64,000 nt of DNA from Anaerolineales bacterium (GTDB lineage Bacteria > Chloroflexota > Anaerolineae > 4572-78 > J111): assembly GCA_020634935.1 (NCBI GenBank), contig JACKAT010000015.1, positions 45,833-109,832 of the forward strand, read 5' to 3'. Below, in pieces: positions 33,240 through 40,210 of this stretch (position 1 is the stretch's first letter; every line of letters begins with the position of its first letter). The translations under genes and the position numbers were made by a program. Under the pieces are notes generated by a model. That model saw only the letters and a list, made by a program, of their open reading frames with translations, did no database searches and was not told the DNA's origin.

Positions 33240-34574
33240 TCAATGCGCTCTCGCCAGACGTTTTTCGATTTCCTTTTGCACGGCGGAGAGCGTTGGTTCC
33301 AAAACAATCGGCCGGTTGGCCAGTTTGGCATTCGGCCAGTTGCCGGTGTGGTAATCGACCGTGGCCGTTGGATCTTTCAGTAGGTTGCCGGTCAAAATAC
33401 CCACCACCGTTTCATCAGACGCGATGGTGCCGTTATCGACCAGTTTACGCGCCCCGGCCACCGAGGCCCCCGAGGCCGGCTCGCAGCCGATGCCGGTGCT
33501 GTCGATCAGGGCTTTGGCATTCATAATTTCTTCATCCGTCACTGAAATGGTAACGCCATTGGTCCACCTCAGAGCCCGAACTGCCCGCTCATAGCTAACC
33601 GGATTACCGATGGAGATGGCCGTCGCGATGGTGTGGGCTTTGACTGATTTACGCTCGCTGAAGCCGGTTAGGGAGCTTTGGTAAAACGGACTGGCTCCTT
33701 CGGCTTGAATCGTCGCCAAACGCGGTAGGGTATTGATCAGGCCCAATTCGTGCGCTTCATACAGGGCTTTGCCGAATGCGGCCGTGTTACCGAGGTTCCC
33801 GCCCGGCAGGACAATCCAGTCAGGGGGCTGCCAATTGAAGCCCTGCAAAATCTCGAATACGATCGATTTTTGGCCCTCCAGCCGGAAGGGATTCAGAGAA
33901 TTGAGCAAGTAAATTCCCAACTCATTGCAAACCTGTTGGACTAGACGCATCGCATCGTCAAAATCGCCATTGATTTGCAAGGTATGAGCCCCATAGGCTA
34001 GGGCCTGGGCCAGTTTGCCCGCCGCAATTTTGCCGGCAGGAATAAAAATAAAGGCGGGTAGACCGGCTCTGGCAGCGTAAGCCGCCATTGAGGCCGAGGT
34101 ATTGCCGGTCGAAGCGCAGGCTACCGCTTGGGCGCTCATAATCATGGCCTGGGTTACGCCTACTGTCATACCGCGATCTTTAAACGAGCCGGTGGGGTTT
34201 TCGCCTTCATGTTTCAAATATAATTGATCAACACCGACCCACTCTGATAGGCAGGGGTGCTCGTATAGCGGCGTGTTGCCTTCCGGGCGACTAATAATAG
34301 TGTGGGTTGGCGCCGGGAGAATGAGTTCCCGGTAGCGCCATACCCCTGAAGCTGTGACTGGATCAACCTGAGGGCCGGGCGCGCTCCTGACTCGCTGATC
34401 AAATAACGCCCGACTCACTTGAGAGCGTAGGGTGTCGAGATCGTGCCACACATCAAGCAACGCTCCGCTATCGGACAGATAGCGAACTTGGCCAGCGGGA
34501 TAGGTTTCTTGGCCATCGATCGACCGGAGTGAAATGGTAGCTAGCGCTTCATTTAACGATTTTTCTTGAAGCAT
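33240..34574 (-). CDS. thrC: Threonine synthase
   Basis: 444 residues, PLP fold type II. The PLP-lysine is in KHEGENPTGSFKDRGMTVG (near 137). Other hallmarks are ACASTGNTSASMAAYAARAG (shown as parts), the glycine loop VLPGGNLGNTAAFGKAL, and GCEPASGASVAGA. It converts O-phosphohomoserine to threonine. An N-terminal extension of about 80 residues (QETYPAGQVRYLSDSG) includes the family's first subdomain. Cotranscribed with asd. Confidence 0.95.
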   Translation of the reverse strand: MLQEKSLNEALATISLRSIDGQETYPAGQVRYLSDSGALLDVWHDLDTLRSQVSRALFDQRVRSAPGPQVDPVTASGVWRYRELILPAPTHTIISRPEGNTPLYEHPCLSEWVGVDQLYLKHEGENPTGSFKDRGMTVGVTQAMIMSAQAVACASTGNTSASMAAYAARAGLPAFIFIPAGKIAAGKLAQALAYGAHTLQINGDFDDAMRLVQQVCNELGIYLLNSLNPFRLEGQKSIVFEILQGFNWQPPDWIVLPGGNLGNTAAFGKALYEAHELGLINTLPRLATIQAEGASPFYQSSLTGFSERKSVKAHTIATAISIGNPVSYERAVRALRWTNGVTISVTDEEIMNAKALIDSTGIGCEPASGASVAGARKLVDNGTIASDETVVGILTGNLLKDPTATVDYHTGNWPNAKLANRPIVLEPTLSAVQKEIEKRLARAH

Positions 34575-34608
34575 TGTTTTTTTTCCTTAGGTTAAACGGC
34601 GTTAAAGG

Positions 34609-35964
34609 CTATTCCTCTAACTCATTGTCGTCATAATAGTCGTTATCGTCGTACTCGTCATCATCGTCGTATTCGTCATCATACGCTTCGTATTCGTCAT
34701 CATATTCTTCGTCAGTATAAGCTTCAACGCCATCTTCTTTATACTCGAAGTCAGACTCTTCTTCCTTCTGGCCCCAACCCAGCCGATAGAGCCAGACTAA
34801 ACCGGCCATTACTGCTCCGGCAAACGACAACCCGAGGCCGCCCACACATCCTAAAGTCCCCACCGTGCTCAGCATAATCGGCAGATTAGACGGCTCGTCA
34901 ACTCCAGTTGAAGTTGCGTTTTGACTGTCACCAACGGCCGGCCGCGGCGTAGACGATGGGCGAGGCTGGGTAGTGGCCGTTGGGGGCGGCGTATACGTTG
35001 GCGTCAACGTCGGCGGTGGGGGAATGGGGGTATTGGTGGCCGCAGGCGTAGGCGTATCAGGTTCGTTGGTTGGTTCGCCGGTCGACTCTTCCGCCATCTC
35101 TTCAGTTGGGTCCGTTGCTACTTCCTGGCGAGCGACCTCCGGCTCGTCGGTTGCCTCAACCAAGGCCAGGGCTTGAACTTCCATAGCCGCCGGTTCTTCC
35201 GTCGGCGCCGGGGTATCGGTAGGCGGTACGGCGGTCGGTTCTTCGGTTGGCTCCTGGGTTGGCGTTGCCTCAACCTCAACCGCTATCGGTTCACCATCCA
35301 CCGGTTTAAGACCGAGATCATCCATCCAAAACTTGTCATTACTGGGCGGAACCGCATAGCCGCTTTCAGCCGCCCGCACCTTCCAGGTATCGTCGATGCG
35401 TAAAAAAACGGTGATGGTGTCGGCCTGAGCAGTGACCGTTACATACTCTACGTTGCAGATTTTGCAGTCATTGCGCCAGTTGTCTTCGGACCAGACCACG
35501 TTTGACGAGCGGGAGTCGGTGCCGCCGGTCGGATCGATGCCGATCCGGCGGCCAATTCCGCCGGTGGCTTTATTGATCGAGGCATCATTGGCCAGGGAGT
35601 CGAAGACCAGCCAAACAATGTTGGCATAGTAGTTGCGCCCTTTTTCAACCGACACCTGCTGCATGATGCCCCCCACAAAGTGATCCGCAGTAACGATGTA
35701 CCCGGCCGGACATAGGGGCGCGTGGCACTCGCCGCCGCCTTGCAGCACATTAAAATCGGCGCCGCCGGTTTCAATAAACGATTGCCAGTGATCCAACCCT
35801 TGATCAAAGTTGCAGTTCTTTAAAATATTTTCCTTTTGCTGGCAAACATCCGGAAAATCTTGAGCGTAGTTGGTTGGTTGCGGTTGGAGAAACAGGAGGC
35901 AAACCAGCAAAATAACAAATTGTAAACCTATTTTTAATTTGATTTTGTCTATAAATGTTCCCAT
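34609..35964 (-). CDS. Secreted membrane-anchored protein with Pro/Thr linker and acidic tail
   Basis: 451 residues. A signal helix (LQFVILLVCLLFL) precedes a beta-rich region with Cys residues (CQQKENILKNCNFDQGLDHW, GECHAPLCPAGY, DCKICNVEY), like a CBM/discoidin-type lectin fold. Then follows a 120-residue linker of TPTPEPT-like repeats, one membrane helix (GCVGGLGLSFAGAVMAGLVW) and a very acidic tail of EYDDEYEAYDDEYDDDD type. Surface adhesion or cell-wall spanning is likely. No known family for the whole protein. Own promoter at 36031-36059. Confidence 0.8.
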   Translation of the reverse strand: MGTFIDKIKLKIGLQFVILLVCLLFLQPQPTNYAQDFPDVCQQKENILKNCNFDQGLDHWQSFIETGGADFNVLQGGGECHAPLCPAGYIVTADHFVGGIMQQVSVEKGRNYYANIVWLVFDSLANDASINKATGGIGRRIGIDPTGGTDSRSSNVVWSEDNWRNDCKICNVEYVTVTAQADTITVFLRIDDTWKVRAAESGYAVPPSNDKFWMDDLGLKPVDGEPIAVEVEATPTQEPTEEPTAVPPTDTPAPTEEPAAMEVQALALVEATDEPEVARQEVATDPTEEMAEESTGEPTNEPDTPTPAATNTPIPPPPTLTPTYTPPPTATTQPRPSSTPRPAVGDSQNATSTGVDEPSNLPIMLSTVGTLGCVGGLGLSFAGAVMAGLVWLYRLGWGQKEEESDFEYKEDGVEAYTDEEYDDEYEAYDDEYDDDDEYDDNDYYDDNELEE

Positions 35965-36030
35965 AGAAAAAACCGCATTTCTTCCTTAAAACAGCCTGCG
36001 TCTAACTTTAAAATCACAAATGAGTTGTGC

Positions 36031-36059
36031 AGTATACTCTAAGCAGTTGGAGATAGCAA
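36031..36059 (-). promoter_or_regulatory. Sigma70 promoter of the acidic-tail protein
   Basis: On the minus strand TTGCTA (36059-36054), 17 nt, TATACT (36036-36031), about 66 nt before the start codon at 35964. Confidence 0.7.
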
Positions 36060-36075
36060 GTGAATTTGAAATAAA

Positions 36076-36105
36076 AACCGGCCACTTAGATGAATGTGGC
36101 CGGTT
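36076..36105 (-). terminator. Intrinsic terminator after the TPR protein
   Basis: AACCGGCCAC / GTGGCCGGTT stem, followed on the minus strand by TTTTTATTTC. It lies between the TPR-protein gene and the promoter of the next gene on the same strand. Confidence 0.75.
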
Positions 36106-36215
36106 TACGCGTTGATGAATTTCTTATGCCGGTTTGGGCCTGATGGGCCAAATTGGGCTTAAATTCGCCGCATTTAATCATCGTTATGGGTATCATCTCA
36201 ATAAGTCGGGGTGGC

Positions 36216-36241
36216 GTAGGGCAAACTTAAGTTTGTCCTAC
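36216..36241. repeat. 26-bp palindrome GTAGGRCAAACTT, copy 1
   Basis: GTAGGGCAAACTT followed by AAGTTTGTCCTAC: a 26-bp palindrome with one mismatch, the same as the perfect copy at 61689-61714. Confidence 0.85.
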
Positions 36242-36289
36242 AAAAGCCCTTACTTTTTGAAAAGATACGTTATGGGCCACTGCCATTCA

Positions 36290-37027
36290 CTACCGAGACG
36301 GTGTGGGCGACACCACTTGGGTCGGAATCGGGGTAGGCGGGTCGGTGGGTTTGGCCGTGGGTAGTTCCAATCGTGGCAGCGGGGTGTTAGTGGCTGTCGC
36401 GGTGGGTTCAGGAGTGGGTGTTTCGGTTGGTGTGGGTTCTTCGGTGGGTGGGCTGACCACTTCATCTGAGCCGGTCGTTGGATTTTCAGCCGGAATAGCC
36501 TCACCACCGTCGCCGCTGCCGGCGCCAAAAAACAGCGAGGCCACGGCAATTCCACCTAAACCTAATACCACTAACAGCCCCACCAGCAACAGGATGATTA
36601 ACCGCATATTGACGCGAGGACCGGCTTTCTTGGCTTTCGGCTTTTTGGCCGCCCCCTTTTTCATCGAACTGGGCAGCGCCAATTCCTCTTCATAATCATC
36701 GTCGCTAACAACAAAATCATCGATGAATGTGGATGGCTCTGATTCGTCGTCCCATTCCTCTAACACATCACTCAGCATGTCGCCAGCATCGAAGGTGCCG
36801 GCATGCAGAGCTTCCATACCCCGTCGCGCCACCGTGTTGTTGGGGTTAAGCGCCAATACATTTTCAAGGCAAATCTCGCGGTCCTCATCAGAGTCGACCA
36901 CAGAGGTTAACCACAGCCAAACGTCTTCATTCTCCTCCTGAGTTTCCAGCAGTTCCTCAAGGATTTGACGCCCTTCCTCTCTGTTGCCCATTCTAATATG
37001 TTGAATGGCTTCTTGTAAGGTTGACAT
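36290..37027 (-). CDS. TPR-like membrane protein with Thr/Pro-rich extracellular tail
   Basis: 245 residues. The N-terminus reads as tetratricopeptide-like helices (EAIQHIRMGNREEGRQILEE in part; NPNNTVARRGMEAL). A basic stretch KKGAAKKPKAKKAG leads into one membrane helix (LIILLLVGLLVVLGLGGIAVASL). The outside tail is Thr/Pro/Glu-rich (TPTETPTPEPTATAT). So the TPR part faces the cytoplasm. Role unknown. It has its own promoter and terminator. Confidence 0.8.
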   Translation of the reverse strand: MSTLQEAIQHIRMGNREEGRQILEELLETQEENEDVWLWLTSVVDSDEDREICLENVLALNPNNTVARRGMEALHAGTFDAGDMLSDVLEEWDDESEPSTFIDDFVVSDDDYEEELALPSSMKKGAAKKPKAKKAGPRVNMRLIILLLVGLLVVLGLGGIAVASLFFGAGSGDGGEAIPAENPTTGSDEVVSPPTEEPTPTETPTPEPTATATNTPLPRLELPTAKPTDPPTPIPTQVVSPTPSR

Positions 37028-37072
37028 TAAGTGGCTCCCATTTATTTTTGCGAGGAAATTACTTTACACCGC

Positions 37073-37102
37073 ATTATAACATCAATTCAATGGCGATGAC
37101 AA
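37073..37102 (-). promoter_or_regulatory. Sigma70 promoter of the TPR protein
   Basis: On the minus strand TTGTCA (37102-37097), 18 nt, TATAAT (37078-37073), 46 nt before the start codon. Confidence 0.65.
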
Positions 37103-37117
37103 GTTATGTGAAATAAG

Positions 37118-39664
37118 TTAACTGTTCGGTTCGATTTTGATGTTCCCTAACCGAAAACTACGTTTCAACAGGTCAGCCGGAGCCGATTCAACCGCCGGAT
37201 CGACCCAGGTTACATGCAGATCAAACAAGCCCACCGGAATTTGAGCGGTAACCGGCAATGTGATTTTATCTTGAAACCAGTAATCAGCCGGCCACTGCTC
37301 CGTCGGCCATTGATTCGATACCGGCGGCAGCGGCGCCCAGCGATACACCTCGGCGGCGGACGGATCGGTTAGGAAGAAGTGTAGTTGGTAATTCCGGGCC
37401 GGTGGGGCAACGACCTGCCAGTGCAGCGTGACTAAAAAATCGTCGCCGGCTCGTATGGTTCGATGATCGACATCAAATCCTCGCAAGGCCAGGCCGGTCG
37501 TGTCGATAGCATCCCCGTGGCTTAGATCGACCGGATTGGGCAGCCGGTTGACGTTAACCGGCCGGGGTTTGTCGGCCAGCCGAGCGGTCACCATTCCCAA
37601 CGATACCTCCGGGTCGCCGGTCGATGTTGGCAAGGGCTGCCCCAACTGCCGATCAACGACTTGGGCGGTCAATTGATAGCGCTGCGGCGGCAGATCTCCC
37701 GGCAAATTAAATTTGAGTAATTGCAGCGCCACCACGCCGGGCTGCCAGTCATCGGGGTCATAGCCGTTGCCATCGCTCTCCTGCCACAGATGCTCCTGAC
37801 CGTCTAACAGCCGCACCAAGAAGGTATAATCGGTACCCGGCGGTAGCGTCCGCAGCGCTCGCCAGACGAGCAGCAGTTGAAATTGGCCGCCGCCGGTCAC
37901 ATCGCCCAGGAGGTGGTAACCGAGCAGTTGTAGATCGTGATTAACCTCGACGTTGATGGGCGTGAGTTGGTTTTGCAGTTGGATCAGCGGGTCGATGTCC
38001 GGCCGGTGGTAGAGCGAGAACTCACGGCTCGACTCGTCGGGCGCGGGTTTAAGCAGGTTGGCCCACATCTCGGCGGCGGGGGCGGAGGCCGGAAAGATGT
38101 AACGGGGCGATAGGCCGCTTTCGGTGGGCGGGAAGGCCAGGGTTTGGGTCCCGTCGAACCAAATGACAAACGGCGGCATGCCCTGGAAATGCAGGGCGAA
38201 CCTGAAGGGATCGAGATCGCGATAATACTCGGCGGAAATCACGGGCAGGTCGTGGCTATCGGACTGCTTGAGGTAGCGGGCCACCGCGGCGATATCAGCT
38301 CCATAAATTTGCCGCGCCTCGGGCGAATTGGCCCAGCGGACGAAGTAATCGTAGCCGGTGTGGAGGGTGGTCAGCAGGAGCAGCAGGAGCAGCAGGCTAC
38401 GGGTTATGAGCTTTGGAGTCGATGCCTTAGCCGGGCGACGTGGGTCTGCGGCCAGGCGACGCTCGATCAACTGCCTGATCGCCTCGAGAGCCACGGCCCA
38501 AATGATATAGACGACGGGCAGCGCCCCGATGGTTCGGAGAAAGTGCGGGCTGTCATCGGTGATGAAATCGGGCAGCAGCATGAAGCAGAGGGTGCTGAGC
38601 AGCAAAACCGCCGGGCCGGCGACGGGCAGCGACCGGGGCAGCCGCCACAGCATCAAACCCAAGCCCAAGTAAAAGAGCAGGCCGTTCACCCAATCGAAAA
38701 CAGGCCGGCCGTTGAGGTTGTAGCGGTCGGTGGTGTCGCCCTCAAAGGTGAACATCCCCAACGTACGCCCCGTATTGCGCAGCGTGGGACCGAACTCGCC
38801 GTTGAGCAGATAGGGAATCGTCGAGACCTGATCGGCGCGGCGGCTGAAGCTCTCTTGATGCTCGATGAAATAGCCGAGCAGCGGGGTAAAAATAGCCGCC
38901 CAAATCATAAAATGGAGGAACAGTCCAATCCAGTGCCATTTCGTCATGCGGCCACGCAGCCAAAAGTAGCCGAATACCGTCAACACGATTAACGGGACGA
39001 AGCGGCTGGATAGGTAGGTGTACATCGTGATGCCGGCGGCCAGACCACTGAGGGCAAAGAAGGTTAGGGTGAGTGGTTGGTTGGTTAGTTGGCTGGTTTG
39101 CGGGTGGGGGGGCTGGTCAGTGGGTTGGGAGGTTAATGGGTCGGTGGGCGGGGTGGTTGGTTGAGTCGTGGATGAATGGGGCAGATCAGAACGAGTGGTT
39201 AAGGCCCGCCAGAACAGATAGAGGGTGAGTAAGAGTAGCGGGGGCAAAAGTACGGCTCGCAGCGTTAAACGACTGACGAAAACGGCCCAGAACGAGATAC
39301 TGAGACCGGCCATCGCCAATAGGGCGACTCGCCGATTGAACAGCCGGGCCGTTAGAGGGTAGGTGAGAGCGATGGTGAGCATGCCGGCCATAATGTTGAC
39401 CAGCCGCAGTTGAACCGGCCCAATGCCAAAGGCCCAAAAAGCCAGCGCCTCCACGTAGATAATGAGCGGCTCGATGCCTTTGTTGATCTCGTAGAAGACC
39501 CGGTACTGGCCGTCTAGCGTTTGAATGGCGGTCACGCCATTGTAAGCCTCATCGTGCGACAGGCCCGCCGGAATCGAATTGATGGCGGCCATGCGCAATC
39601 CGAAAGCCATGAGCAAAACCGCTACAATGAGCAGGTTGTGCGGTAATTTATCTGCTTTAACCAT
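37118..39664 (-). CDS. GT39/PMT-like membrane glycosyltransferase with extracellular C-terminal domain
   Basis: 848 residues. About 11-12 membrane helices occupy residues 10-440; the first extracytoplasmic loop has GLSHDEAYNGV with the Asp-Glu pair typical of lipid-phosphate-sugar-dependent GT-C enzymes. A low-complexity insert of TTQPTTPPTDP and TSQPTDQPPHP type (near 162-195) interrupts one loop. Residues 450-848 form a large soluble domain with beta-sandwich-like repeats (GFDVDHRTIRAGDDFLVTLHWQ in part). It probably transfers mannose or another sugar from polyprenyl phosphate outside the membrane. Acceptor unknown. Confidence 0.83.
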   Translation of the reverse strand: MVKADKLPHNLLIVAVLLMAFGLRMAAINSIPAGLSHDEAYNGVTAIQTLDGQYRVFYEINKGIEPLIIYVEALAFWAFGIGPVQLRLVNIMAGMLTIALTYPLTARLFNRRVALLAMAGLSISFWAVFVSRLTLRAVLLPPLLLLTLYLFWRALTTRSDLPHSSTTQPTTPPTDPLTSQPTDQPPHPQTSQLTNQPLTLTFFALSGLAAGITMYTYLSSRFVPLIVLTVFGYFWLRGRMTKWHWIGLFLHFMIWAAIFTPLLGYFIEHQESFSRRADQVSTIPYLLNGEFGPTLRNTGRTLGMFTFEGDTTDRYNLNGRPVFDWVNGLLFYLGLGLMLWRLPRSLPVAGPAVLLLSTLCFMLLPDFITDDSPHFLRTIGALPVVYIIWAVALEAIRQLIERRLAADPRRPAKASTPKLITRSLLLLLLLLTTLHTGYDYFVRWANSPEARQIYGADIAAVARYLKQSDSHDLPVISAEYYRDLDPFRFALHFQGMPPFVIWFDGTQTLAFPPTESGLSPRYIFPASAPAAEMWANLLKPAPDESSREFSLYHRPDIDPLIQLQNQLTPINVEVNHDLQLLGYHLLGDVTGGGQFQLLLVWRALRTLPPGTDYTFLVRLLDGQEHLWQESDGNGYDPDDWQPGVVALQLLKFNLPGDLPPQRYQLTAQVVDRQLGQPLPTSTGDPEVSLGMVTARLADKPRPVNVNRLPNPVDLSHGDAIDTTGLALRGFDVDHRTIRAGDDFLVTLHWQVVAPPARNYQLHFFLTDPSAAEVYRWAPLPPVSNQWPTEQWPADYWFQDKITLPVTAQIPVGLFDLHVTWVDPAVESAPADLLKRSFRLGNIKIEPNS

Positions 39665-39969
39665 AGATTCGGATTGATCATCAGTTGGCGGCCCAATATA
39701 GCCGGGAAGATGACGATACTTGCCTTCGTAAATACCATACCTACGCGCTCAAAACGTTCTATAACGGCATAAAAATCGTACACGACCTGGTCGTGAGTCA
39801 TTTTTTGGCGGTCGTGGGTCATTTTATCGTGGTCTTGAATCATTTTTTGGTGGTTGTGAGTCATTTTATCGTGGTCGTGAGTCATTTTTTGGTGGTCGTG
39901 AGTCATTTTATCGTGGTCTTGAATCGTTTTTTGGCGGTCGTGGGTCATTTTATGGCGGTCGTGAGTCAT
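39622..39969 (-). CDS. Possible heptad-repeat ORF (doubtful)
   Basis: 115 residues: nine THDHDKM/THDRQKM-type heptads, then VVYDFYAVIERFERVG. It overlaps the start of the glycosyltransferase gene and lacks a clear ribosome site. The tandem DNA repeat gives open frames on both strands, so coding is uncertain. Confidence 0.25.
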   Translation of the reverse strand: MTHDRHKMTHDRQKTIQDHDKMTHDHQKMTHDHDKMTHNHQKMIQDHDKMTHDRQKMTHDQVVYDFYAVIERFERVGMVFTKASIVIFPAILGRQLMINPNLWLKQINYRTTCSL

Positions 39970-39975
39970 TTTATC
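39797..39975. repeat. Tandem repeat, 21-bp unit, about 9 copies
   Basis: GTCATTTTATCGTGGTCGTGA-like units recur every 21 bp from 39797 to 39965; alternate units carry TTTTTTGG and TTTATCG variants, giving a 42-bp higher-order period. The region separates the GT39-like gene from the AAA-TolB gene. Confidence 0.9.
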
Positions 39976-40031
39976 CGGGAAATCTACGCCATTTCACCTT
40001 ATCGATAAATTAGGATGGGCAAAAAAAATGG

Positions 40032-40148
40032 GTAGTCTCCCCATTAAGTGTTGTTGAGCTACCTGAAGGTGAAGAACCGCAGAAAATCCGCGCGTTTCTG
40101 TCAATCCGTGGTTCTAAACTCGCACCAACACTTTGGCAGGGGACTATC
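40032..40148. repeat. Inverted repeat of about 117 bp (GTAGTC / GACTAT arms)
   Basis: Arms GTAGTCTCCCC-TTAAGTGTTG and CAACACTTTGGCAGGGGACTA pair around an inner AGAACCGCAGAAA / TTTCTG-GTGGTTCT fold. Confidence 0.7.
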
Positions 40149-40210
40149 AAAAAATGGAATTTAGCCATTCCCTTTGCCCCTAGCATGATCGTTTACCAAA
40201 AGGGATATGG

